Assembly: GCF_009873495.1 (NCBI RefSeq)
Contig: NZ_CP046703.1
Location: 3,248,501-3,312,500 of the forward strand
Direction of reading: 5' to 3'
Origin: Nostoc sp. ATCC 53789
Lineage (GTDB): Bacteria > Cyanobacteriota > Cyanobacteriia > Cyanobacteriales > Nostocaceae
DNA: 64,000 nt
This document shows, in pieces, positions 18,148 through 26,062 of the stretch. The notes under the pieces were generated by a model. That model made no database searches and was not told where the DNA came from. It saw only the letters and a list, made by a program, of their open reading frames with translations. Position numbers and translations under genes: made by a program. The first letter of the stretch is position 1. Every line of letters begins with the position of its first letter.

Positions 18148-18874
18148 TAACTCCTTTTGGATACGTTGATATTTTTGCTCAAGTGTTGAGAATGACGTAA
18201 CAATAGTACTTTTAGCCTACTTTTTCTAGTTTTCTACTAACTTTATAGCATTAGTCTTTTTTAGTACATTTAAACTACAATTTATCCAAACTCAAGACTC
18301 CTAATACTTAAAAATATTCATCTTTAACTTTACATGAAGCTCTAATCCCTAGAAGCCTATTTGGGCAGATATGCAGATAATCAGGTTTAACGTAGTATTG
18401 CAAAAGCTACTCTCTCGTCGAGATTGGGATTGTTATCTCGGTGTATTTAGTGTTCTCGGTGCAGATAAGGATTACGAACGTTTTCCGGAAATGAGCGAAG
18501 CTGCCATATATGCCGTTTATGCCGTTATGACTCGTATTATGTTAAGCCGTTCAGCCGTCTAAAGATTTACTTTATAAATGGTCTTTTAGGGCTATGAGGC
18601 AATACAGTTCAGATAAGACCAAAACACTTGTAGAGACGGCGATTTATCGCGTCTCGAAAACCCAAAATTTTTGCCAGTAGCTCTTAACCCAAGCGTATTG
18701 GGCTATAAGGCTCGTAAAAAAATACTAAAATTTTCTCTTCACTCCCCCTGCTCTTTTCACGATGATCTCACTTTTTCGCGTTCCTCCCCCCTTAACTGAA
18801 AAGTATTGGGGCGCAAGGCTTTGTACCCCTACAAATTTACAAATAATTTTGAATAATTTATTTTTTGTAGTCCC
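18148..18874. other. Intergenic region with transposase remnant and hairpin
   Basis: More than 700 bases without an intact gene. It holds a transposase fragment (18410-18561), a hairpin GAGACGGCGAT/ATCGCGTCTC at 18633-18655 of a type common in cyanobacterial intergenic DNA, and AT-rich sequence with no recognised genes. Confidence 0.55.
18410..18561 (+). pseudogene. Transposase C-terminal fragment
   Basis: The frame ends DKDYERFPEMSEAAIYAV, then YAVMTRIMLSRSAV and a stop. DYERxPEMSEAxIYxxMTRIMLRR is the C-terminal tail of the same IS5-type transposase group as the remnant at 11769-11970. A 9-base duplication (TATGCCGTT twice) gives the repeated YAV. No start, catalytic residues or inverted repeats remain. 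It is in plus orientation. Confidence 0.7.
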
Positions 18875-19819
18875 TTACGAATCAATCAATACAAGTTTAC
18901 GAACTTCAGAATTGTTTCCCTGAGAGCGACGTGATGAGGCAGCAGTGAGCAAAAACTTCCAAGACTTAGGAGAAAATATAGATGGATCTATAATTGAAAA
19001 AAAGCTCTTGAGGTTTTTTTGCTTCAGTGATACTAAAATCCAATGGAGTTTCAGGTAATTTTTTATATCTTGAAAGCCGGGAATCTTTGAGCGATGTTGC
19101 TCATTTACCAAGGCATAAATTTTTTCTTTCATCAAAATATTTGTCGCCAACCGCCGAGACAAAGAAAACTTTTGATTATATGCACCGGGCCAAATAGTTC
19201 GGTACGCAAGACACTGGTTAAAGAAAATAGCATCACCAAACTGAGCAATCCTAATCCACGAATCGATGTCATCACAGTTAGCATCAAGTGTGGAATCCCA
19301 ACCACCAGTTTGCACAAAAGCATCACGTCGGCAAGCCACTTGTACAGGTGTGCCAAAGGGTACAAGCTCTAAGAGCATACCGTAATGAATATCGGCTTGG
19401 GGGATATAAAAAGCTAAACCAGGGCCAACTTGCGGGGTGCGACTGAGTTCAACTTCATTGCCATCTACCTGAGCCGCGACACAAGAGCAGATTACAGCAT
19501 CGGGATGAAGTGCGATCGCCTTAGCCATCTCTTCTATGCAGTTGGGAGCTAAATAATCGTCATCATCTAAAAACTTAATCCAGTCGCCGCTAGCTTTGGC
19601 AACTCCAGCATTTACCGTTGCTGCATGACCAAGGTTCACTTCATTCCGATGGTAAACAACCTTGTCCCCTAAGCTTTTGAGATATGTTTGGGTATCATCA
19701 GAAGAACAGTCATCGGCAACAACCACCTCACACTCAATGGTTTGGTTCCGAGCCGACTCAATTGCTCTTTGCAGCAAGTTCAAGCGATTATAGGTACTGA
19801 TGACGACGCTAAATTTCAT
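18875..19819 (-). CDS. Glycosyltransferase family 2
   Basis: A 314-residue GT-A fold glycosyltransferase that transfers a sugar from an NDP-sugar, probably in polysaccharide or glycolipid synthesis. The protein starts MKFSVVISTYNRLNLLQRAIESA (start at 19819 chosen because the GT2 fold begins there; an upstream in-frame start at 19900 adds 27 unlikely residues). The nucleotide-binding VVVADDCSSDDT and the DXD-type FLDDDDYL are visible, then GGWDSTLDANCDDIDSWIRIAQFG, which is the acceptor-side region. No membrane helices, so cytoplasmic or peripheral. It is an isolated gene, divergent from rplS. Sugar and acceptor cannot be determined. Confidence 0.85.
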   Translation of the reverse strand: MKFSVVISTYNRLNLLQRAIESARNQTIECEVVVADDCSSDDTQTYLKSLGDKVVYHRNEVNLGHAATVNAGVAKASGDWIKFLDDDDYLAPNCIEEMAKAIALHPDAVICSCVAAQVDGNEVELSRTPQVGPGLAFYIPQADIHYGMLLELVPFGTPVQVACRRDAFVQTGGWDSTLDANCDDIDSWIRIAQFGDAIFFNQCLAYRTIWPGAYNQKFSLSRRLATNILMKEKIYALVNEQHRSKIPGFQDIKNYLKLHWILVSLKQKNLKSFFSIIDPSIFSPKSWKFLLTAASSRRSQGNNSEVRKLVLIDS

Positions 19820-19979
19820 AGATTTACACCTGTGGTACAGCATTTTGCAATATAGCTTCGATCTACCGAGTCTTGTCTCAGTAAAATTATCAATCTCCAA
19901 TAAGTAGAAGTAGACTGAAATAGGATTATCGATTTATGATTGATGATCGTGGGTTTTTTTTTAAGCAGACAGAAAGACT

Positions 19980-20342
19980 ATGAGCGCTCAAGAGATTATC
20001 CGCTCCATTGAAGCGGAACAGCTAAAATCAAATTTGCCCGACATTTTTGTGGGCGACACCGTAAAAGTAGGAGTGAAAATTAAAGAAGGCGAAAAATACC
20101 GGGTACAACCCTACGAAGGAGTAGTGATTGCCAAACGCAATGGTGGCATCAACGAAACTATTACAGTCCGTAAGGTTTTTCAAGGTGTAGGCGTTGAGCG
20201 CGTATTTCTGTTGCATTCTCCCCGGATTGATAGCATCAAGGTATTACGTCGTGGTAAAGTCCGCCGTGCTAAACTGTATTATCTCCGCGATCGCGTAGGT
20301 AAGGCAACCCGGATTAAGCAACGGTTTGACCGCCCTTTGTGA
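19980..20342 (+). CDS. rplS: 50S ribosomal protein L19
   Basis: Large-subunit ribosomal protein at the 30S-50S interface. At 120 residues it is family length; it has [53 protein letters not shown] and the C-terminal [16 protein letters not shown], all hallmarks of L19. It is the first gene of the translation/transcription block that continues with tRNA-Trp, secE and nusG. A weak hairpin follows at 20375-20390. Confidence 0.97.
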   Translation: MSAQEIIRSIEAEQLKSNLPDIFVGDTVKVGVKIKEGEKYRVQPYEGVVIAKRNGGINETITVRKVFQGVGVERVFLLHSPRIDSIKVLRRGKVRRAKLYYLRDRVGKATRIKQRFDRPL

Positions 20343-20374
20343 TTCGTGCTTCTTTCATTGTGGGAGAAATCTCA

Positions 20375-20390
20375 AGCGGCATCTGCCGCT
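20375..20390 (+). terminator. Possible weak terminator after rplS
   Basis: AGCGGCATCTGCCGCT forms a 6-bp GC-rich stem with a 4-base loop, 33 bases after the rplS stop, but the following AACTTGTTTT is a poor T-run, so termination is only partial at best. Confidence 0.4.
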
Positions 20391-20488
20391 AACTTGTTTT
20401 CTCAACCAAATTGAAGTATGATAGAGATCGCGTGTTGCGTTAAACTAAAATTTAGTTCAGCGCAATAAGTGAATACAAAACAGCTTGT

Positions 20489-20561
20489 GCGCTCTTAGTT
20501 CAGTTGGTAGAACGCAGGTCTCCAAAACCTGATGTCGGGGGTTCAAGTCCTCCAGGGCGCG
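20489..20561 (+). tRNA. tRNA-Trp (anticodon CCA)
   Basis: A 73-base cloverleaf can be folded by eye: acceptor GCGCTCT pairs with AGGGCGC (one T-G), D-loop AGTTGGTA, anticodon stem CAGGT/ACCTG with loop CTCCAAA carrying anticodon CCA at 20522-20524, and T-arm GGGGG-TTCAAGT-CCTCC. The discriminator is G, as expected for bacterial tRNA-Trp. CCA is not encoded. It sits between rplS and secE. Confidence 0.97.
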
Positions 20562-20953
20562 CTCAAGAGCAAAAAATAAAGCCCGAAATAATTACGCAGC
20601 TGCTACATTAGCAGTTAGTGATAATAATTTCGGGTAAACTTATTGTATTTGCAGTTGTTTTGCTTTCAATTAAGTAAAATAGAGTCGAAACTGCAAAACT
20701 GGAAGAACAAATTTTAGATTTTAAATTTTAGATTTTGGTGAAGCAGCCCGGTCTTCTCTACGAAACGCTTCGCTAAGGGGTTTTCCCCCATGAGTGACTG
20801 CTGAACCCGAAGGGACTGACAAAAAATCAAAATAAATGCACAACCCAGAATCTGAAGTTAAGTACCTTTGCCTTAAAGCGCATGGTAAATCTAAAATCCA
20901 AAATCCAAAATCCAAAATCCAAAATTGAGTAAGAAACGGGGGGATAAAGGGTC
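20562..20953. other. tRNA-Trp to secE intergenic region with repeats
   Basis: Contains an inverted repeat CCCGAAATAATTAC (20582-20595) facing a near-complement ending about 20634, which could end the tRNA transcript; a palindrome-rich segment near 20745-20815 (GAAACGCTTCGCTAAGGGG type); and tandem AAAATCC heptamers at about 20887-20926. No gene seen. Confidence 0.55.
20887..20926. repeat. Tandem heptamer AAAATCC, about 4-5 copies
   Basis: Direct tandem copies of AAAATCC lie 28 bases before the GTG start of secE. Similar TAAAATC-type runs occur at 57660-57675 and about 60730-60750. Confidence 0.75.
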
Positions 20954-21175
20954 GTGGCCAAAAAAAGTGAAGCAGAATTGCCAGAAAACACAAATGGTTT
21001 TAGCTTAGGCAACTTCATACAGGGAACCAAAGAAGAACTTGACAAAGTAGTTTGGCCCAGTCGGAAGCAAATAGTGAGCGAATCCGCTGCTGTGTTGTTG
21101 ATGGTGGCACTCTCCGCATCTTTGATATACTTGGTCGATGGATTGTTTGGTTGGGCAGCAAAACAGGTGTTCTGA
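20954..21175 (+). CDS. secE: Preprotein translocase subunit SecE
   Basis: A 73-residue SecE, the essential clamp of the SecYEG channel in the plasma and thylakoid membranes. It is the short, single-helix form typical of cyanobacteria: a hydrophilic N-terminus, the conserved amphipathic TKEELDKVVWPSRKQIVSES, then one transmembrane segment AVLLMVALSASLIYLVDGLFGW. The start is GTG at 20954. Its stop overlaps the nusG start (TGATG), showing translational coupling. Confidence 0.95.
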   Translation: MAKKSEAELPENTNGFSLGNFIQGTKEELDKVVWPSRKQIVSESAAVLLMVALSASLIYLVDGLFGWAAKQVF

Positions 21176-21816
21176 TGACTTTTGCAACAGACGAACCTCG
21201 CAACTCCACGTTGCAGTCGGAGGAAACAGGAGAAACAGCAGAAGCAGCGTCAAAAGAAGCACGCTGGTATGCTGTACAAGTAGCTTCAGGCTGTGAAAAG
21301 CGTGTAAAGACTAACTTGGAGCAACGCATTCAAACTTTTGATGTAGCTGACAAAATTATCCAGGTAGAAATTCCGCAAACGCCAGCGGTGAAAATCCGCA
21401 AAGATGGCAGTCGCCAGCATACAGAAGAAAAAGTTTTTCCTGGCTATGTGCTGGTGCGGATGATGATGGATGATGATACCTGGCAGGTGGTACGAAACAC
21501 CTCTCATGTAATTAACTTTGTTGGTTCAGAACAAAAACGTGGTAGCAGCAAGGGTCGCGGTCATGTCCACCCCATACCACTGAGTTCTTCGGAAGTTGAA
21601 CGTATATTCAAACAAACCAGCGAACAAGAAGCTGTTGTCAAAATTGACATGGCTACTGGTGATAAGATAATGGTGCTTTCTGGTCCATTTAAAGACTTTG
21701 AAGGCGAGGTAATTGAAGTGTCTCCAGAACGGAGTAAACTTAAAGCCTTGCTCTCAATTTTCGGCAGGGATACACCAGTAGAATTGGAATTTAATCAGGT
21801 AGAGAAACAGAGTTAA
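21175..21816 (+). CDS. nusG: Transcription termination/antitermination factor NusG
   Basis: Binds RNA polymerase, suppresses pausing and couples transcription to translation or Rho. The 213-residue form starts at the ATG overlapping the secE stop; the frame is open further upstream but that part lies within secE. The NGN domain begins ARWYAVQVASGCEKRVKTNLEQR (about 29-51) and includes VFPGYVLVRMMMDDDTWQVVRNT. The C-terminal KOW domain is GDKIMVLSGPFKDFEGEVIEVSPERSKLKALLSIFGR. A disordered acidic N-terminal extension of about 27 residues (EETGETAEAASKE) precedes the fold. It is followed within 6 bases by rplK. Confidence 0.96.
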   Translation: MTFATDEPRNSTLQSEETGETAEAASKEARWYAVQVASGCEKRVKTNLEQRIQTFDVADKIIQVEIPQTPAVKIRKDGSRQHTEEKVFPGYVLVRMMMDDDTWQVVRNTSHVINFVGSEQKRGSSKGRGHVHPIPLSSSEVERIFKQTSEQEAVVKIDMATGDKIMVLSGPFKDFEGEVIEVSPERSKLKALLSIFGRDTPVELEFNQVEKQS

Positions 21817-21822
21817 ATACAA

Positions 21823-22248
21823 ATGGCGAAGAAAGTAGTGGCGGTCATTAAACTGGCCCTGAATGCTGGAAAAGCCAACCCAGCACCACCAGTTGGGCCC
21901 GCCTTGGGTCAACATGGTGTTAACATCATGATGTTCTGCAAGGAGTACAACGCCAAAACAGCAGACCAAGCTGGAATGGTGATACCTGTAGAAATTTCGG
22001 TTTTTGAAGACCGGAGTTTTACATTTGTACTCAAAACGCCACCAGCATCAGTGCTGATTCGGAAGGCGGCGAAAGTTGAAAAAGGCTCAAATGAACCCAA
22101 CAAAAAGAAGGTTGGGTCAATTACTAAAGCCCAGTTGCAAGAAATAGCCCAAACGAAACTCCCCGACCTCAATGCCAACGACATCGACGCGGCAATGAAG
22201 ATTGTGGCAGGGACGGCTAAGAATATGGGTATAACAGTCAAAGATTAG
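21823..22248 (+). CDS. rplK: 50S ribosomal protein L11
   Basis: Part of the L11 stalk/GTPase-associated centre. At 141 residues it is family length, with [35 protein letters not shown] (N-terminal domain) and the rRNA-binding C-terminal domain with [40 protein letters not shown]. It lies 6 bases after nusG, within the same operon. The gap to rplA (118 bases) holds heptamer repeats. Confidence 0.97.
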   Translation: MAKKVVAVIKLALNAGKANPAPPVGPALGQHGVNIMMFCKEYNAKTADQAGMVIPVEISVFEDRSFTFVLKTPPASVLIRKAAKVEKGSNEPNKKKVGSITKAQLQEIAQTKLPDLNANDIDAAMKIVAGTAKNMGITVKD

Positions 22249-22366
22249 TCATTGGTCATTGGTCATTAGTAAAAAAATATGAAATGACAAAGGACAGATG
22301 ACAAAGGACTCATAAAAAAATTATCGGGGGAGAGGCGAGGCTTCGGAATTACCCCAGGAGAAAAAA

Positions 22367-23080
22367 ATGGCAAAAATATCGCGTCGTTTGCAGACGCTGC
22401 AAGCAAAAGTAGAAGATAAGGATTATCATCCTTTAGAAGCTTTAGCCCTTCTCAAAGACACAGCAACAGCTAAATTTGTTGAAGCTGCGGAAGCGCATAT
22501 CCGGTTAGGAATTGACCCCAAATATACAGACCAACAGTTGCGGACAACGGTAGCACTGCCTAAAGGTACAGGACAAATTGTTCGGGTGGCAGTGATAGCC
22601 AGAGGCGAAAAGGTAAACGAAGCCAGCAACGCTGGGGCTGATATAGTCGGGTCAGAAGAACTGATTGACGAAATCCAGAAAGGTAGAATGGATTTTGACA
22701 AGCTGATTGCCACACCAGATGTGATGCCACAGGTGGCAAAGTTAGGTAAGTTGCTAGGCCCCCGTGGTTTGATGCCATCGCCCAAAGGTGGAACCGTAAC
22801 ATTTGATATAGCAAGTGCGATCGCAGAATTCAAAGCTGGTAAATTAGAATTCCGAGCTGACAGAACTGGTATCGTTCATGTTATGTTTGGTAAGACAACC
22901 TTCTCGCCTGAAGATTTATTAGTCAACCTGAAGGCATTGCAGGAGACGATTGACCGTAACCGTCCTTCAGGAGCTAAAGGTCGTTATTGGCGCACATTTT
23001 ATGTGTCAGCCACAATGGGGCCATCAATTAAAATTGATGTCACCGCCCTACGAGATTTAAAACTGAGCGAAGTAGGTTAA
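22367..23080 (+). CDS. rplA: 50S ribosomal protein L1
   Basis: The L1 stalk protein, which helps release deacylated tRNA and in many bacteria represses its own operon. The 237-residue protein starts [26 protein letters not shown] and has the signature region [26 protein letters not shown] and [28 protein letters not shown] lies 8-15 bases upstream (CCCCAGGAGAAAAAAATG). It follows rplK and precedes the L10 leader. Confidence 0.97.
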   Translation: MAKISRRLQTLQAKVEDKDYHPLEALALLKDTATAKFVEAAEAHIRLGIDPKYTDQQLRTTVALPKGTGQIVRVAVIARGEKVNEASNAGADIVGSEELIDEIQKGRMDFDKLIATPDVMPQVAKLGKLLGPRGLMPSPKGGTVTFDIASAIAEFKAGKLEFRADRTGIVHVMFGKTTFSPEDLLVNLKALQETIDRNRPSGAKGRYWRTFYVSATMGPSIKIDVTALRDLKLSEVG

Positions 23081-23149
23081 TTTTTAGTCATTAGTCATTT
23101 GTAAAGACAAAAACAAAGGACAAATGACTAATCATAAAATCGAATAGGC

Positions 23150-23215
23150 AAAGCCGGAGACAGCAGGTGCTAATAGCTTAAATACCCTGCCGAGGTTAAA
23201 ACTCTAATTGTCAAA
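23150..23215 (+). promoter_or_regulatory. L10-type ribosomal leader (rplJ-rplL 5' region)
   Basis: AAAGCCGGAGACAGCAGGTGC, then TTAAATACCCTGCCGAGGTTAAAACTC has the pattern of the conserved L10 leader, in which the L10(L12)4 complex binds a kink-turn and represses its own genes. CAGCAGG at 23161-23167 can pair with CCCTGC at 23185-23190. It sits between rplA and rplJ, exactly where this leader is expected, and is followed by a terminator-like hairpin. Confidence 0.75.
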
Positions 23216-23267
23216 ATTACCACCCCTAAAGGCGTGATAACTATGGCATCACGAGTCTTAATACTCA

Positions 23268-23300
23268 ACCCCGGCTAATACTAGCCGGGGTTTGTTGTTT
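23268..23300 (+). terminator. Attenuator/terminator hairpin before rplJ
   Basis: AACCCCGGCTAATACTAGCCGGGGTTT forms a strong GC-rich 9-11 bp stem followed by the U-rich TTTGTTGTTT. Located after the L10 leader and 70 bases before the rplJ start, it would separate rplKA from rplJL transcription and act as an attenuator. Confidence 0.8.
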
Positions 23301-23370
23301 GGGTTTTCAGGTTTAAAAGAAACATACAAGTAGGGCACTTCCCCGATTATTTTAAGGAGGTGAGATTGGA

Positions 23371-23985
23371 ATGGGTAGAACACTAGAAAATAAAAAAGAA
23401 ATAGTAGCTGACCTCAAAGAAACTTTGAGTGAGTCAACTCTGGCACTGGTAATTGACTATCAGGGGCTAACAGTTTCGGAAATCACAGATTTACGGCGGC
23501 GGCTACGTCCTAGTGGCACTGTTTGTAAGGTGACGAAGAATACCCTGATGGGCATTGCCATTGAAGGTGATGAGAAATGGCAGCCTTTGTCGGAATTACT
23601 AAATGGTTCTTCCGCCTTTTTGCTAGTAAAAGATGATTTTTCATCGGCAATTAAGGCATACCAAGAATTCCAAAAAGTTACCAAGAAAACAGAACTTCGT
23701 GGTGGTGTCCTAGAAGGTCGCCTACTCAAAGAACCTGATGTCAAGGTACTGGGAGACTTGCCATCTAAGGAACAACTCATCGCGCAAATTGCTGGGGCTA
23801 TCAACGCCTTGGCTACCAAGATTGCTGTGGGTATCAACGAAGTTCCTGGCTCACTGGCTCGTGCTTTGAAGGCTGTGGCCGACCAAGAACAAAGTGGTGG
23901 TAGCACCGAAACTGCTGCTGTACAAGATAGCAGCGCTGAAACCGCTACTGAAGATAATAGCAGTACTGAACCTGCTGCTGAATAA
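23371..23985 (+). CDS. rplJ: 50S ribosomal protein L10
   Basis: Anchors the L7/L12 dimers to the ribosome stalk base. The 204-residue protein starts [49 protein letters not shown], the typical L10 N-terminal domain, and has the L12-binding C-terminal helix around residues 130-175. It ends in an acidic low-complexity tail ([18 protein letters not shown]) not essential to the fold. A very strong ribosome-binding site, AAGGAGGTGA at 23352-23361, precedes the ATG. It is followed by rplL 93 bases on. Confidence 0.96.
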   Translation: MGRTLENKKEIVADLKETLSESTLALVIDYQGLTVSEITDLRRRLRPSGTVCKVTKNTLMGIAIEGDEKWQPLSELLNGSSAFLLVKDDFSSAIKAYQEFQKVTKKTELRGGVLEGRLLKEPDVKVLGDLPSKEQLIAQIAGAINALATKIAVGINEVPGSLARALKAVADQEQSGGSTETAAVQDSSAETATEDNSSTEPAAE

Positions 23986-24078
23986 ACTTTGTGGTTCATC
24001 AGTCAAGAGTCAAAAGTCTATAGTTAAAGACTAATGACCCCTGACAAATAAATAATCAAAATTACAGGAGTTATATCA

Positions 24079-24471
24079 ATGTCTGCTGCAACCGATCAAA
24101 TTTTAGAACAACTAAAAACCCTTTCTTTGCTGGAAGCTTCTGAGCTAGTCAAGCAAATTGAAGAAGCTTTTGGCGTAAGTGCTGCTGCACCTGTTGGCGG
24201 TATGATGATGATGGCTGGCCCTGGTGGTGCGGCTCCGGCTGAAGAGGCTGTTGAGCAAACCGAGTTTGAAGTGATTCTCGATTCAGTCCCAGCTGATAAG
24301 AAGATTGCTGTGCTGAAGATTGTCCGGGAATTGACCGGTTTGGGTCTGAAAGAAGCAAAAGACTTGGTAGAAGCTGCTCCCAAGGCAGTTAAGGAAGGCA
24401 TTGCTAAGGATGCTGCTGAAGATGCTAAGAAGCGCATCGAAGAAGCTGGCGGTAAGGTGACTATCAAGTAG
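24079..24471 (+). CDS. rplL: 50S ribosomal protein L7/L12
   Basis: Forms the flexible stalk that recruits translational GTPases. At 130 residues it has the dimerisation N-terminus ([30 protein letters not shown]), a flexible Ala/Gly/Met hinge ([17 protein letters not shown]), and the conserved C-terminal domain KTxxEVILDS-like [46 protein letters not shown] ribosome-binding site (CAGGAG) is 9 bases upstream. A terminator follows at 24502-24527. Confidence 0.97.
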   Translation: MSAATDQILEQLKTLSLLEASELVKQIEEAFGVSAAAPVGGMMMMAGPGGAAPAEEAVEQTEFEVILDSVPADKKIAVLKIVRELTGLGLKEAKDLVEAAPKAVKEGIAKDAAEDAKKRIEEAGGKVTIK

Positions 24472-24501
24472 TCACAATTCTATTAGCAATTTTTACATTA
24501 A

Positions 24502-24527
24502 GGGAGTCTGAGTCAGGCTCCTTTTTT
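24502..24527 (+). terminator. Rho-independent terminator of rplJL
   Basis: GGGAGTCTGAGTCAGGCTCC forms a stem GGAG(T)CTGA/TCAG(G)CTCC, directly followed by TTTTTT. It ends the ribosomal operon 30 bases after rplL. Confidence 0.85.
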
Positions 24528-24725
24528 ATCGAGACAGAATTCAGGAGTCAGAATTGTAAACGAAAAATCGTTAAAAATCTGCCAAGTGGACAAGATAATG
24601 TTAACTTAACAGGCGATTGATGCGATCGCGCTTCACATTCAAGGATGGTAATAAATTTCTATTCAAAGAAGGGTTAAGGATGTAAAACAATCATAATTTA
24701 CACCCAAACTCCTAAGTCCTAAATT

Positions 24726-25055
24726 TTATACTTCTTCTGAGTTTTCACTCTTACGTCCTGGGGATGCTTCGTAAAGTGCATCTAGATGTTGACGCGCATC
24801 TTCAACGTTAATCGAACGCATTACCAAAAGCGGCTCTTTAATTAAGTTACCCGCACTATCTAATAACTCTGGATGGGGTACAAACTGTTTTTTTGATGAA
24901 TAATAACCGTATTTACCTTGATTATTCATTGGTGAGGAATTCGTTGGGTAAGTTCGCTCGCGATCAAAACTGAACATGATCAGGTTACGAATTAAGTTGC
25001 CAACAGCCATAAATGCAAGGATTGTAAAAGCAAGAATGTAAAGCAGGTGTAACAT
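24726..25055 (-). CDS. DUF2973 family membrane-anchored protein
   Basis: A 109-residue protein of the cyanobacteria-restricted DUF2973 family. The N-terminus MLHLLYILAFTILAFMAVGNLIRNLIMFS is one hydrophobic membrane helix; the rest is hydrophilic, with the conserved-looking FVPHPELLDSAGNLIKEPLLVMRSINVEDARQHLDALYEASPG. It lies 300 bases downstream of a DUF2605 gene on the same strand; to my knowledge these two families often occur next to each other in cyanobacteria. Function is unknown. The cytoplasmic tail could be a docking surface, but that is inference. Confidence 0.75.
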   Translation of the reverse strand: MLHLLYILAFTILAFMAVGNLIRNLIMFSFDRERTYPTNSSPMNNQGKYGYYSSKKQFVPHPELLDSAGNLIKEPLLVMRSINVEDARQHLDALYEASPGRKSENSEEV

Positions 25056-25355
25056 TAGATTTTCCTCCAGAACAACAATTTTTAAAACTTTATTTTGTAA
25101 CGCTTTGTTTCGCCGACACTGTGACTCACAGTTAAGATGACTATTTGACGCACTTTTGTGCGCTTACATTTATATGAAGCTATTTGTCAACCGTTATTTC
25201 ACTTACGGTAGCATAGGATACATTATCTTGTTAATCCAAATAATGTTAAGAAATTGTTAAGCTTTTTGTACTATCTCTTTGATGACTGGTTTAGCATCTT
25301 GTCGTTAGACATTAGCTAAATAGTCTGCGGAAATTTAACAGATGCTCCCATCTAT
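25056..25355. other. Intergenic region between the DUF2605 and DUF2973 genes
   Basis: About 300 AT-rich bases. No gene or strong hairpin was seen. The length suggests the DUF2973 gene has its own promoter here. Confidence 0.45.
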
Positions 25356-25673
25356 TTAGACTTCACGCTCTTGACGAAAGCGCATTGCAACATTCCAGCA
25401 TTCTGTTACTAATTGATGCCAAGGCATTAACGTTGCCATATCAATTCCGACTTGTTTATCGGTAGCAGCAAATAGCATTTTGGCCGTACTTAGTTCTTCT
25501 TGCGCTTGTTTAACACGTAAGAGCAAATCAGATTGTTCTTGGTCACTCATAAATGATAGCTGCTCAGTTTCGAGTAAATGGCGCGATCGCGTAAACCAAT
25601 GCTGAAAATCTTCTAGCAGTGGTTCTAAAACCGTTTTCAGCAACTCAGTCCCTGGTAAATTTGAGTCTGACAT
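25356..25673 (-). CDS. DUF2605 family protein
   Basis: A 105-residue soluble helical protein of the cyanobacterial DUF2605 family, starting MSDSNLPGTELLKTVLEPLLEDFQHWFTRSRHLLETE. Two or three amphipathic helices follow (EQSDLLLRVKQAQEELSTAKMLFAATD, then MATLMPWHQLVTECWNVAMRFR). The ATG at 25673 is preferred over an in-frame TTG at 25694 because MSDSNLPGTELL is the family start. It probably works with the neighbouring DUF2973 membrane protein; role unknown. Confidence 0.75.
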   Translation of the reverse strand: MSDSNLPGTELLKTVLEPLLEDFQHWFTRSRHLLETEQLSFMSDQEQSDLLLRVKQAQEELSTAKMLFAATDKQVGIDMATLMPWHQLVTECWNVAMRFRQEREV

Positions 25674-26062
25674 AAATAAGAAGGATTTTTCCAACTTTCT
25701 TACTAATATTAACGTTATTTACGTTTCTTAATATTCTTTTTATTTATTCTAATCTACTAATTTCGGTAAATGTAAAATAAATGTAACAAATAGTACAGAT
25801 TTTATTATATAGTCTTGCTAATGGGTCTGTACAGTTCCTTTGGAGAGACCGTATATATATATATATCGAATGGGAGGGGTAGCTGACACCGAGTTGCAAT
25901 TCATAAGATAATTTAGCGATGTCTACGACGGGCTACGCCTACGCCTGGAATCCTGAATTTAATACTCAGATACCCGATCAAAAATTTATCTTTATCCCTG
26001 GCGAAAATTAATTCGGTAGTTGGAAGATAAAGCTGAACTGGCAAAAACCAAAGTCGCTATAG
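25674..26062. other. Intergenic region upstream of thrS
   Basis: Divergent promoter region of about 390 bases. It contains a (TA)n run at about 25851-25867 and a copy of the dispersed 30-bp repeat at 25915-25944. No specific operator was identified. Confidence 0.5.
25915..25944 (+). repeat. Dispersed 30-bp repeat, copy 3
   Basis: AGCGATGTCTACGACGGGCT followed by ACGCCTACGC is the exact reverse complement of the copy at 2189-2218. It lies 120 bases upstream of the thrS start. Confidence 0.8.

Noticed and set aside
21052..21174. Possible 41-residue N-terminal extension of NusG
   Set aside because: It lies wholly within secE in another frame; the ATG overlapping the secE stop gives a standard NusG.
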